From positions 3,782,001-3,846,000 of the forward strand of contig NZ_CP066149.1 in the NCBI RefSeq assembly GCF_023206395.1: a stretch of 64,000 nt of DNA, in the 5' to 3' direction. Numbering within the stretch: the first letter of the stretch is position 1; each line of letters opens with the position of its first letter. Position numbers and translations under genes: made by a program. This DNA is from Vibrio sp. ED004 (lineage in GTDB: Bacteria > Pseudomonadota > Gammaproteobacteria > Enterobacterales > Vibrionaceae). Positions 53,344-61,938 of this stretch are shown piece after piece. The notes below the pieces were generated by a model that did not search any database, had not been told where the DNA came from, and was given only the letters and a program-made list of their open reading frames with translations.

Positions 53344-53379
53344 ATTATAACGATTATAACGATTATAACGATTATAACG
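53344..53379. repeat. Four tandem copies of a 9-bp unit
   Basis: ATTATAACG repeated four times without error. Each copy contains TATAAC, similar to a -10 box. It lies just before a hairpin-terminator segment. Confidence 0.9.
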
Positions 53380-53382
53380 ATT

Positions 53383-53440
53383 AGCGTAGGCTCTTCGGAG
53401 CCCTTTCCCCTAAGCCCAAACAGGAAGGTTTGGGCTTTTT
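53383..53440 (+). ncRNA. Candidate small RNA ending in a strong terminator
   Basis: After the 9-bp repeats comes GGCTC-TTCG-GAGCC, a C-rich single-stranded stretch (CTTTCCCCT) and a terminator AAGCCCAAAC/GTTTGGGCTT with eight Ts. The upstream gene rsmF already has its own terminator at 53149 and the T-run points rightward, so no known gene needs this one. A UUCG hairpin, an unpaired C-rich segment and a T-tail are usual for bacterial small RNAs. Expression is not shown. The terminator stem may also serve cvfB. Confidence 0.4.
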
Positions 53441-53458
53441 TTTGACCGACAGACCCGC

Positions 53459-54298
53459 TTATTTAGTTAAGCGAATGCCTTCTTTGTCGATCGAGATTTT
53501 GCCAGACTTGTACAAACCACCAATGGTCTTTTTGAACGTACCTTTACTGGTTCTGAATGCAGAGAAAATCGCATCCGGTGAAGACTTGTCATTCAATGGC
53601 AAGAAGCCACCTTTCTTTTCAAGCAGGTCTAGAATCTTAGTGCTTAGATCATCCATCTTAGCTACGCCAATCTTCTGAAGAGACAAGTCAATCTTACCGT
53701 CTTCTTCACGAATATTTTTAATGTAGCCTTTCAGAGTTTTACCGATGAACAGCTTACCGATGATGTCAGATGGGAAAATCATGCCCCAGTGCTCGCCATT
53801 CACGATTGCTTTGTAACCCAACTGGCTACGTTCAGCGATGATAAGATCCACTTGCTCGTTTTGCTTATAAGTCGCAGGCGTGTTGTCTAACCACTTGTTG
53901 AACTTTGTTGTACCTACAATGCGGCTAGATGCTTTATCAATATATACATATACTAAGATTGACTGACCTTCGTTTAAACGGCCACGTTGCTCGCTGAAAG
54001 GAACCAGTAGGTCTTTACCTTTCACGCCCCAACTCATGAATGCGCCAGTGCTGTTTACACCTTCAACGGTCATCAAACCAAACTGCCCTACTTGAGCAAT
54101 CGGTTTTTCAGTCGTTGCAGCGATCTGGTTGTCAGAATCAATGTATAAGAAAACATCTAACTTTTGACCAATTTCAACACCTTCAGGAGTAAATCGTTTC
54201 GGCAGCAACACGGTTCCATAGTCGCTAGCGTCAAGGAATACACCGAAGTCTGCTTGTTTTACTACTTCTAAGTTGTTTATTTGACCAATATTAATCAT
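53459..54298 (-). CDS. CvfB-family S1 RNA-binding protein
   Basis: 279 residues from ATG 54298 (MINIGQINNLEV). Several S1-like beta-barrel modules (about 1-215) are followed by a C-terminal winged helix (FSAFRTSKGTFKKTIGGLYK), the CvfB/YitL layout. Probably an RNA-binding regulator. The longer frame to 54367 overlaps the likely promoter and is not favoured. Confidence 0.85.
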   Translation of the reverse strand: MINIGQINNLEVVKQADFGVFLDASDYGTVLLPKRFTPEGVEIGQKLDVFLYIDSDNQIAATTEKPIAQVGQFGLMTVEGVNSTGAFMSWGVKGKDLLVPFSEQRGRLNEGQSILVYVYIDKASSRIVGTTKFNKWLDNTPATYKQNEQVDLIIAERSQLGYKAIVNGEHWGMIFPSDIIGKLFIGKTLKGYIKNIREEDGKIDLSLQKIGVAKMDDLSTKILDLLEKKGGFLPLNDKSSPDAIFSAFRTSKGTFKKTIGGLYKSGKISIDKEGIRLTK

Positions 54299-54395
54299 CA
54301 AGATTGTCTCTACTTTAAATTTGGCGGAGATTATACGTGATCTCTGATATGCTTTCGCTAGTTTCATTCATATTTTTACATTCTAGGAGCCATCG

Positions 54396-55751
54396 TTGAT
54401 CACCGTTGATAAACAAGATGCGATAACACTTAAAATTAACCATGCCATGGCTAAAACAAAAAAGCTCGACATGGACGTTTATCTATTCATTCCCGGTGAA
54501 CTTGGACTGACTCCTGAAGTGCTTTCTGAAAGCGCATTTTTCTACAGCTCGATTACTCAAAAACGTGCTTATTACAGTGATAAAACACTGCTGCCTTTGG
54601 TGCACAGCCGTTTAGCTAAACGTGGCCGACTGTCCATTACACAGTACCGTGTAAGTTTGAGTTTGTTCGCTTATCAATATGTTATCGCATTGGACAAAGC
54701 CGTAAGCAGCTTGAACAATAACGATAGTGACGACGTAACGGCTGATGAAGTAGATGAAGTCATTGAACTGGCTTTAGATATCTTGAAGAAGCTACGCCGA
54801 AGCATCCCTTACGAAGAAAACCTTAAACGTTACTACGCTAATATCGATAACTACCTATCTTGGTACACCGAGCAAAAGTTCTTATCGCTGGTTTCGCATA
54901 TGCCGCGTGGCAGCGAGTATTCAACGATTAAAGAACGACTCTTAACACTTTGTGATAAAGAGACCGCGCACCGTAAACTAAACCGCTATAACTCAGCGAG
55001 AGTTCGAGAAGATGTTACCCGCCTGAGTAACAAGATGCGTTTGCTGCGTCGTTTAATTGAACACCCTATCGTGCTTAAAGAAAAAACGACATCGATGGGT
55101 AAGAACGTTAAGCGCGCCGTGAAAGGCATCGCGACTGGTTTGGTGATGGTTGTCGTGACCACTACTGTGATCTTGGCTCGTGACTTTCTTGGTGAGATTA
55201 CCGCCTCTTTCATCGTGGCGATGTCTTTCATCTACGCACTGCGTGAGATCTTTAAAGATGACTTGAGAGACATCCTTTGGCGCTGGCTACGTAAAGGCAA
55301 ACCGAAATGGAAGCGTCGTTACTATGATCCAACGACCAATAAATCTGTTGGCCATAAACTGGAATGGTTGGACTACGCAAACTTTTCTAAGCTTGCAGAT
55401 CGCATTCAGTCGATCCGTAAAAAGCGTGTGGTGCAACGTGAAGAGCAAATCTTGCATTACCGCTCTCATACTGAGATGTCGACATCGACCTTTATGAGTG
55501 GTTATGAGGAGACTCGTGAAACGTTATCAATCAGCCTAAGAGCGCTGACACGATTGATGGATAAGGGTTCGAACAAGATCTACCGGTTGAATGAAGGGCA
55601 AGTTAGCCGCGAATCAGTAGAGAAACGTCATCTTCTCAACTTAATCATCAAAGAGAATAACCATGATAACGAACCAACCTACTACCGTTGGAAAATCGTT
55701 ATGAACCGTTCCAAAATCGTTGATATTGAGCAGATCACTCAAGAGTCATAG
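54396..55751 (+). CDS. Conserved membrane protein of unknown function
   Basis: 451 residues with a TTG start (AGGAG six bases upstream). A helical cytoplasmic N-terminal half (about 1-235) leads to two membrane helices (about 245-262 GLVMVVVTTTVILA and 268-284 SFIVAMSFIYAL) and a very basic C-terminal half (WRWLRKGKPKWKRRYYD). No catalytic motif recognised. Divergent from cvfB. Confidence 0.65.
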   Translation: MITVDKQDAITLKINHAMAKTKKLDMDVYLFIPGELGLTPEVLSESAFFYSSITQKRAYYSDKTLLPLVHSRLAKRGRLSITQYRVSLSLFAYQYVIALDKAVSSLNNNDSDDVTADEVDEVIELALDILKKLRRSIPYEENLKRYYANIDNYLSWYTEQKFLSLVSHMPRGSEYSTIKERLLTLCDKETAHRKLNRYNSARVREDVTRLSNKMRLLRRLIEHPIVLKEKTTSMGKNVKRAVKGIATGLVMVVVTTTVILARDFLGEITASFIVAMSFIYALREIFKDDLRDILWRWLRKGKPKWKRRYYDPTTNKSVGHKLEWLDYANFSKLADRIQSIRKKRVVQREEQILHYRSHTEMSTSTFMSGYEETRETLSISLRALTRLMDKGSNKIYRLNEGQVSRESVEKRHLLNLIIKENNHDNEPTYYRWKIVMNRSKIVDIEQITQES

Positions 55752-55753
55752 AG

Positions 55754-55803
55754 CCGTTATAAAGTTCTCTATAACGGTATGTGGAAACCATTCACATACC
55801 GTT
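55754..55803. terminator. Two overlapping hairpins after the membrane-protein gene
   Basis: CCGTTATA/TATAACGG (55754-55777) and AACGGTATGTG/CACATACCGTT (55773-55803) share the AACGG segment, so only one can form at a time. Neither has a good T-run. They may end the transcript or protect its 3' end. Confidence 0.4.
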
Positions 55804-55879
55804 GTTTCAACTCTTCGAACGTTCCCTATAACTTTTTACCCAACATCTATTTACTTAATAACTACTACTTTTTAAATAG

Positions 55880-56365
55880 CTATTTTCTAGATGGGACTTT
55901 CTTAATCGAAAGCGTCAGTGTGAACTCGGCCATCGGCTCGTCACCATGTAAAGATGGACAAGTCGCGATAATGGTGACAGGTTGATTGACTCGTTCTCCG
56001 GTCGACATAGTTTCTGCCAACATAGTGTTGATCAGCTCACCGTCGTGACAAGTGAAATGCACATCACCCTCAGGGCGCTTCAAAAAGTTACCCGTCACCT
56101 CTTTAAAAGCCAACGAAATCTTTTCACCTTGCTGCTGCGATTTGCTCATCGCAAGAAAGCCACCGGCGACATCCGCACCGACAGCCAAAACGCCAAAGTA
56201 CATACTGTTAAGGTGATTCTTGGTACGCCTTTTTAGCGGAATTTTCACTTCAACATGTTGGTTGTCCAACGCGAGCAGTTTTGGTCGACACAACCAGATC
56301 AGAGGGACTTTGAAAAAGCCAAACATGCTTAAGTAGAAATTTGCTTTTTGTAGAGGGGTCAACAT
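55880..56365 (-). CDS. DUF4442 hotdog-fold thioesterase-like protein
   Basis: 161 residues with the hotdog pattern of DUF4442/PaaI relatives: the central helix region NHLNSMYFGVLAVGADVAGG and later strands. Probably a CoA or ACP thioester hydrolase of unknown substrate. A single gene, convergent with the membrane-protein gene. Confidence 0.75.
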   Translation of the reverse strand: MLTPLQKANFYLSMFGFFKVPLIWLCRPKLLALDNQHVEVKIPLKRRTKNHLNSMYFGVLAVGADVAGGFLAMSKSQQQGEKISLAFKEVTGNFLKRPEGDVHFTCHDGELINTMLAETMSTGERVNQPVTIIATCPSLHGDEPMAEFTLTLSIKKVPSRK

Positions 56366-56435
56366 TCGAATTACCTAGCCAAGTTAGTCATCAGACCAGT
56401 TAATCGACTAGCGATAAGAATGTCAAAAAAATGTT

Positions 56436-56472
56436 ACAAAAAAGAGATATCATCGCACAATGATATCTCTTT
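56436..56472 (-). terminator. Terminator of the PEP-synthase-like gene
   Basis: Thirteen-pair stem AAAGAGATATCAT/ATGATATCTCTTT (56441-56453 with 56460-56472), followed on the minus strand by a T-run. Confidence 0.9.
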
Positions 56473-56524
56473 CATTCTCAAAGCATTAGCGCTTTAAGTC
56501 AGCTTATCAGGCAAGCTAATCGAT

Positions 56525-57412
56525 TTACGCAGTCACGACCGTTTCAACACCTTCAAGGTCAGCAATGTAACCTTGTAGACGTGGATAATCGACTAAACCT
56601 TGCGTTACCAACAACACTGGTTTCTTCGCATGCAGCGTCGCTTTAACAATCATGTCCAGTAAAGTAATCACCGCTTCGTTTTGCGGATCGAAAGCATGTT
56701 GCTGCGCTTCATTTTGTTTGTCTACACCAAGAGTGAAAGACGCTAGGCTGTCGACATTCACAACGACACCATCAAAGTAATGCAGTAGACGCTCGCTCAT
56801 TAGCACAGCAGACGGCACATCACACGAGAACAGCACTTTCAGGCCGTTAAGACCGCGTGGCAAGCCTTGCTCTGCTAGCAAGTCGATGATCTTCGCAGCA
56901 TCGCTTAACGCACGAACGTAAGGCACAACCACTTCAACGTTGATGCCCTGCTCACGTAATGCCTTAATCACCTGACACTCTAAAGAGAAAGCTTTGCTGT
57001 ATTCTGGTGTCGCATAGCGAGCTACACCACGAACACCCAGTGCCGGGTTCACTTCTTCAACTTCACAATTTCCGCCTAGCAACGAACGGAAGCTGTAGCT
57101 ATCTGCACTGCTCAACGCGATGCGCACTGAGGTATGATTCGGTAGGACTGCAGCTTGAATCGCAACAACCAGTGTTGAAACAAAATGTTCTTCGACACTC
57201 TTGCCACCAAGGATGGCATCTAAAGAGGTTTTCTCAATATCAGAAAGTGTATCTAAATGGTCTTCAATCGATGGATGGTAGAAAACACGGTCCATAACCA
57301 ATTCAGACAGAGATACGTACAAGTGGGTAGAATTATTATTATCGTTATAAGAAGGCAGCACATCACCTAAGGCAAGTTCTGGGTGCAAAGTGCTTTGATT
57401 TTCTTGAGTCAT
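56525..57412 (-). CDS. PEP-synthase-like C-terminal domain protein, probably non-catalytic
   Basis: 295 residues equal to only the C-terminal PEP/pyruvate-binding barrel of PpsA/PtsI enzymes. NPALGVRGVARY, NVEVVVPYVRAL and GLKVLFSCDVPSAVL align with the same blocks of PpsA. The PpsA segment GSNDMTQLTLGLDRD is VNVDSLASFTLGVDKQN here, so substrate-binding residues are lost. The ATP-grasp and phosphohistidine domains are absent. It is divergent from the DAHP synthase gene, itself a consumer of PEP. In E. coli ppsA, ppsR and aroH are neighbours, so this may be a repurposed remnant of ppsA. Confidence 0.75.
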   Translation of the reverse strand: MTQENQSTLHPELALGDVLPSYNDNNNSTHLYVSLSELVMDRVFYHPSIEDHLDTLSDIEKTSLDAILGGKSVEEHFVSTLVVAIQAAVLPNHTSVRIALSSADSYSFRSLLGGNCEVEEVNPALGVRGVARYATPEYSKAFSLECQVIKALREQGINVEVVVPYVRALSDAAKIIDLLAEQGLPRGLNGLKVLFSCDVPSAVLMSERLLHYFDGVVVNVDSLASFTLGVDKQNEAQQHAFDPQNEAVITLLDMIVKATLHAKKPVLLVTQGLVDYPRLQGYIADLEGVETVVTA

Positions 57413-57619
57413 TGCTGCTCCAGCATTTTTATGTTGTGTTCAAACGAAAATACCGATAGCTGCCTGTTAATACAAGTGAAAATCCCTTATTTGACCCTGG
57501 CCTGCTGATAAAAATAAGAATATTAGCAATAACTGAGATAACTTTGACTCAAGAGAGTTTATTCCTCTGTTCAATTCCGTTATCTTAACCACTTCGCAAT
57601 AGAATAAAAAAGCTATCAC

Positions 57620-58678
57620 ATGCCATTAAAAACTGATGAGTTGAGAACCCAAGCACTGGGTCCTATGCCAACCCCTGCCGAATTAGGCAATGCACACCCT
57701 ATTACTGACGACGTTGCTGAGCGTATTGCCAATTCTCGCCGCCAAATCGAAGATATCCTAACTGGTCGTGATAACCGCCTATTAGTTATCGTTGGCCCTT
57801 GTTCTGTTCATGACACAGAAGCGGCACTTGATTACGCTGAGCGCTTAAGCCAGATTCAAGAGCAATACAAAGACGAATTGTTCGTTGTGATGAGAACCTA
57901 CTTCGAGAAACCTCGTACGGTTGTAGGTTGGAAAGGTCTGATTACCGATCCAAACCTTGATGGTTCATACGCACTTGAAACGGGCTTGAACAAAGCGCGT
58001 AAGCTTCTGCTAGACATCAATAAGCTTGGCCTAGCAACAGCGACTGAATTCCTTGATATGATCACAGGTCAGTACATTGCAGACCTTATCACTTGGGGCG
58101 CAATTGGCGCTCGTACAACAGAATCTCAGATTCACCGTGAAATGGCTTCTGCTCTTTCTTGCCCAGTTGGCTTCAAAAACGCGACTAACGGCAACATCAA
58201 GATCGCTATCGATGCGATTCGTGCTGCGCATGCTTCACACTACTTCTACTCTCCAGACAAGAACGGCCGCATGACGGTTTATCGTACTTCTGGTAACCCA
58301 TACGGTCACGTTATTCTACGTGGTGGTGATAAGGGTCCTAACTTCGACGCTGAGTCGGTAGATATCGCATGTAAGCAATTGGCTGAATTCGACCTGCCTC
58401 AACGTTTGGTTGTAGACTTTAGCCACGCTAACTGTCAGAAACAACACCGTAAGCAGTTAGAAGTTGCACAAGACATTTGTGACCAGATCAAATCTAACAA
58501 GAATCAAATTGCAGGCATCATGGCAGAAAGCTTCATTAAAGAAGGCAACCAGCCAATGACTGACATCAACAACCTAGAATACGGCAAGTCGATTACTGAC
58601 CCATGCCTAAGCTGGGAAGATACTGCAACTATGCTAGACATGCTTGCATCTGCAATTAAAGATAGAAACTTAGCTTAA
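57620..58678 (+). CDS. aroH: DAHP synthase, AroH-like (first step of aromatic amino-acid synthesis)
   Basis: 352 residues. Condenses PEP and erythrose 4-phosphate to DAHP. Motifs LLVIVGPCSVHD, YFEKPRTVVGWKGL, GAIGARTTESQ and DFSHANCQKQH are intact. The N-terminus and the block PDKNGRMTVYRTSGNPYGH are closer to tryptophan-sensitive AroH than to AroF or AroG as I remember them, so the isozyme call is moderate. No clear TrpR or TyrR box is visible upstream. Confidence 0.85.
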   Translation: MPLKTDELRTQALGPMPTPAELGNAHPITDDVAERIANSRRQIEDILTGRDNRLLVIVGPCSVHDTEAALDYAERLSQIQEQYKDELFVVMRTYFEKPRTVVGWKGLITDPNLDGSYALETGLNKARKLLLDINKLGLATATEFLDMITGQYIADLITWGAIGARTTESQIHREMASALSCPVGFKNATNGNIKIAIDAIRAAHASHYFYSPDKNGRMTVYRTSGNPYGHVILRGGDKGPNFDAESVDIACKQLAEFDLPQRLVVDFSHANCQKQHRKQLEVAQDICDQIKSNKNQIAGIMAESFIKEGNQPMTDINNLEYGKSITDPCLSWEDTATMLDMLASAIKDRNLA

Positions 58679-58690
58679 GGACATAACACA

Positions 58691-59173
58691 ATGCCATCAT
58701 TTGACATTATCTCTGAAGTAGAATCAGTAGAGCTACGCAACGCTGTAGACAATGCTAACCGTGAACTATCGACTCGTTTCGATTTCCGCGGCGTTGATGC
58801 AAGCTTCGACTACAAAGATGAGTCGGTAAAACTGACTGCTCAAGACGATTTCCAACTGAAGCAAATGCGCGATATCCTTCGTAGCAACCTAACAAAGCGT
58901 AATGTTGATCCTAACGCGATGGAAGCGAAGGCTGCAGACCAAACTGGTCGCACTTGGCACCAAACGGTTATCTTCAAGCAAGGCATCGAAACCGATGTTG
59001 CTAAGAAAATCGTTAAGCTAATCAAAGACAACAAAGTTAAGGTTCAAGCGGCTATCCAAGGCGAAAAAGTTCGTGTTACAGGTAAGAAGCGTGACGACCT
59101 ACAAGCGGTTATGGCACTTGTTCGTAACGGTGAACTTGGTCAACCTTTCCAGTTTGATAACTTCCGCGACTAA
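58691..59173 (+). CDS. yajQ: YajQ-family nucleotide-binding protein
   Basis: 160 residues, the full family length, beginning [20 protein letters not shown] and ending [10 protein letters not shown]. Two ferredoxin-like halves. YajQ proteins bind nucleotides, including cyclic di-GMP in Xanthomonas, and RNA. It follows the DAHP synthase gene by 12 bases and shares its transcript and the terminator at 59244. Confidence 0.93.
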   Translation: MPSFDIISEVESVELRNAVDNANRELSTRFDFRGVDASFDYKDESVKLTAQDDFQLKQMRDILRSNLTKRNVDPNAMEAKAADQTGRTWHQTVIFKQGIETDVAKKIVKLIKDNKVKVQAAIQGEKVRVTGKKRDDLQAVMALVRNGELGQPFQFDNFRD

Positions 59174-59243
59174 TTAATCTGGCTATGTGCAGCGGCTCTT
59201 ATTCGCTGCTCACTAATCAGTTTAATGCGGCATTTAAAATAGC

Positions 59244-59276
59244 AAAAAGCCACTTCTTTATCGGAAGTGGCTTTTT
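59244..59276. terminator. Terminator of the aroH-yajQ transcript
   Basis: Stem AAAAAGCCACTTC/GAAGTGGCTTTTT (59244-59256 with 59264-59276). Confidence 0.9.
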
Positions 59277-59340
59277 ATTTATCTAGGCGTTGTTATTGCG
59301 TGTTAGACGCCAGTATGAAGACAGCTAACTGACCTACCTT

Positions 59341-60282
59341 TTAACTCAACACCTTGGCAGAAGACAGTTTCAGGTCTTTCCCTACCAGTAAATTGAACTC
59401 AACACTCGCTGGTGGAATAAACACACAGACACGTAGGCTCTCTGATCTTGCTTGCTCGAGCTTAGTAGACAGTTCTCCACTATTCGCATAGCTTTCCCTT
59501 TCCGCATCTCGGCGACATAAGTCTATAAACTCAAACGGGCAATCAATCGGAGCAAGAACCAGTTCCGCTTCCTGCATTAGACGTAAAGCTTTCATTGGTA
59601 ACAGCTCTATATCTTGATCGAACTCGATCCAAGTTACCTGTCCTTCACTATCAATACCTTGCGTTAACGCTTGTTGATAGTAAGACTCTAACTGCTCTCT
59701 ATCTGTTATCTGCTCAATAAAGCTAGATGACAAGAAACGCTCCCAGAACTTACGACGCTCGTCGACAGTTGGAAATGACTCTTTGATTGAATTGCGTTTT
59801 GATGCACCGAAATCTGCAATCAAACCTATATTTTGTGGCAGTACTGTTTCGAGTTTCTCTCTAATATTTCGCACTAAAACAGGTGAAGCACCGCCGCTAG
59901 AGATCGCAATTTGAATTCTTCCGCGATTTATCATCGAAGGCGTGATGAAATCGCAGTAAGGTAAATCATCAACTACATTGACTAAAATACCCAATTTTTT
60001 CGCATCATTATACACTTGATGATTCAGGCTTGGGTTGTCGGTTGTAGCCCAAACCTGTAGGTAATCTTTCGATATGATCTGCGACGAATAAAAGTTCTGA
60101 ACCCAGTGAAGTTTGTTCTCATCAACAAGCTGCTTTAGGTAAGGCGCTACCTTGGGAGAAACCAAAGTCACATTCGCTCCAGCTCGCAACAAGCTGTCGA
60201 CTTTACGGCAAGCAACCTCGCCCCCGCCAACCACCAGAATTGGCTTATTCTCTACATCCAAAAACATTGGGAAATAACGCAT
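59341..60282 (-). CDS. Siroheme synthase: precorrin-2 dehydrogenase/ferrochelatase with a relic methyltransferase tail
   Basis: 313 residues. The N-terminal Rossmann domain (VVGGGEVACRKVDSLL, then DDLPYCDFITPS and ISSGGASPVL) is the CysG-N/Met8p oxidase-chelatase that completes siroheme for sulfite and nitrite reductases. From about residue 220 the tail (IELLPMKALRLMQEAELVLA, FIDLCRRDAERESYANSGE) matches the start of the uroporphyrinogen methyltransferase domain of CysG (LLTLKALRLIQQAD...LVRRDA), but the AdoMet loop GAGPGD is missing and the rest is gone. The methylation step must come from a separate enzyme. Confidence 0.85.
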   Translation of the reverse strand: MRYFPMFLDVENKPILVVGGGEVACRKVDSLLRAGANVTLVSPKVAPYLKQLVDENKLHWVQNFYSSQIISKDYLQVWATTDNPSLNHQVYNDAKKLGILVNVVDDLPYCDFITPSMINRGRIQIAISSGGASPVLVRNIREKLETVLPQNIGLIADFGASKRNSIKESFPTVDERRKFWERFLSSSFIEQITDREQLESYYQQALTQGIDSEGQVTWIEFDQDIELLPMKALRLMQEAELVLAPIDCPFEFIDLCRRDAERESYANSGELSTKLEQARSESLRVCVFIPPASVEFNLLVGKDLKLSSAKVLS

Positions 60283-60763
60283 GTTCTTCCTTGAGACTAC
60301 TTCAATAACTATTCAGCCATGCTACCAAATTTGGAGCATATTCATAACTATCCAAGTGTAATAAAAATATTTATTGACCAAATTTCAATCTTTTTTAAGG
60401 CGAATGTTTCATCAGTGTGAGATACATTCAGAATATTTATCTAGTCGATTATCAATATAAAAATCTAAATCTTGTTGCACCAACAGTGTGAACCCTTGCA
60501 CTATTTACATTCAGTTAACATTTGGTCATTCTAAATGTGTTCGGATTTGTGATTTCATTCAAAATTCTTTTTAAATTATACATTTGTGAAACTACGGATC
60601 CTTTCCTAACCTTATAAACAGTTGTTTAAATCGCACACAGTTTCATTTGCAAAATGCAACTCGTTTGATTTGGGCAACAAGGTCATAGAAAACGCAACAC
60701 ATATAGAAAAACTCAAACGAGCACGAGTATCAGGTGTCACCTGGTTAACAAGGAAGGATACAA
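60283..60763. other. Non-coding, A+T-rich promoter region of the aap operon
   Basis: 481 bases with no convincing gene. An imperfect NtrC-type site TGCAC-N7-GTGAA lies at 60476-60492. I see no good sigma-54 promoter to go with it. The aapJ ribosome site AAGGA is at about 60751. Confidence 0.5.
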
Positions 60764-61792
60764 ATGACAAATAAACTAACACTTCTTGCTTCAGTAGTAG
60801 CTGCATCAACTGCGATGATGGCAACATCGGCATCAGCGGCAGAAAGCACTCTGGACAAAGTCACATCTCAAGGCTTCTTAACTTGTGGTGTAAGTACAGG
60901 TCTTCCAGGGTTCTCTAACCCTAACTCAAAAGGTGAATGGGAAGGAATTGATGTTGAGTATTGTCAAGCTCTTGCAGCGGCTGTACTCGGTGACAAGACC
61001 AAAGTTAAGTATGTACCTCTAACAGCAAAAGAGCGTTTTACTGCGCTTCAATCTGGTGAAATCGACGTACTATCTCGTAACACAACATGGACATTACATC
61101 GTGACACCGCTCTGGGTCTGAACTTCGTAGGCGTTAACTACTACGATGGTCAAGGCTTCATGGTTAAGAAAGATCTAGGTCTTACAAGTGCTCTAGAACT
61201 TGATGGCGCTTCTGTATGTGTTCAATCAGGTACAACGACTGAGCTTAACCTAGCCGATTACTTCCGTAACAACGGCATGTCTTACAAGCCAGTGGTATTT
61301 GATACAGCAGCACAAACGTCTAAAGGTTTCGACGCAGGTCGTTGTGACGTGCTAACAACAGACCAATCTGGTCTATACGCACTTCGCCTAAACCTAGCTG
61401 ATCCGAAATCTGCACAAGTACTTCCTGAGATCATCTCTAAAGAGCCTCTAGGCCCTGTTGTTCGTCAAGATGATGACAAATGGTTTAACGTTGCTAAGTG
61501 GACACTTTCTGCAATGATTAACGCGGAAGAATACGGCATCTCTTCTAAAAATGCAGACGAAATGCTTAAGTCAAAAGATCCAAACATCAAGCGTATCCTT
61601 GGTGTAGACGGTCCTAAAGGTAAAGGCCTTGGCATCCGTGACGACTGGGGTTACCAAGTAATTAAGCAAGTTGGTAACTACGGTGAGAGTTTTGAGCGTA
61701 CCGTTGGTACAGGTTCTCCACTTCAAATCTCTCGTGGCGTAAATGCATTATGGAATGCGGGCGGCTTTATGTACGCTCCACCAATCCGTTAA
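60764..61792 (+). CDS. aapJ: Amino-acid ABC transporter periplasmic binding protein
   Basis: 342 residues. Signal peptide (about 1-25, cleaved after ASA-AES), then a SBP_bac_3 domain with GFLTCGVSTGLPGFS and DVEYCQALAAA. It resembles AapJ, which binds a broad range of L-amino acids. It is followed by two permease genes of the AapQ/AapM type, with an ATPase expected beyond the window. A stable hairpin at 61887 separates it from aapQ and probably leads to more binding protein than permease. Confidence 0.9.
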   Translation: MTNKLTLLASVVAASTAMMATSASAAESTLDKVTSQGFLTCGVSTGLPGFSNPNSKGEWEGIDVEYCQALAAAVLGDKTKVKYVPLTAKERFTALQSGEIDVLSRNTTWTLHRDTALGLNFVGVNYYDGQGFMVKKDLGLTSALELDGASVCVQSGTTTELNLADYFRNNGMSYKPVVFDTAAQTSKGFDAGRCDVLTTDQSGLYALRLNLADPKSAQVLPEIISKEPLGPVVRQDDDKWFNVAKWTLSAMINAEEYGISSKNADEMLKSKDPNIKRILGVDGPKGKGLGIRDDWGYQVIKQVGNYGESFERTVGTGSPLQISRGVNALWNAGGFMYAPPIR

Positions 61793-61886
61793 TAGCACCT
61801 ACGTGATTACTTGTTCGTAACCGTTGCTATCACGCACATCTTGTGTGGTAGCAACAAACAGAAAATGAATATTTGAGTAACACGAT

Positions 61887-61909
61887 TTAGGGCGGTTTTT
61901 CCGCCCTAA
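61887..61909 (+). other. Intercistronic hairpin between aapJ and aapQ
   Basis: Nine-pair stem TTAGGGCGG/CCGCCCTAA with a five-base loop and no T-run after it. Likely an RNA-stability element or weak attenuator, common after binding-protein genes. Confidence 0.6.
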
Positions 61910-61938
61910 CTGTTAAATGGATTTGAGGTTATTGCAGT

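Noticed and set aside
60283..60763. CRP and sigma-54 sites upstream of aapJ
   Set aside because: Several TGTGA half-sites occur, but none has a good partner, and no GG-N10-GC promoter was found.
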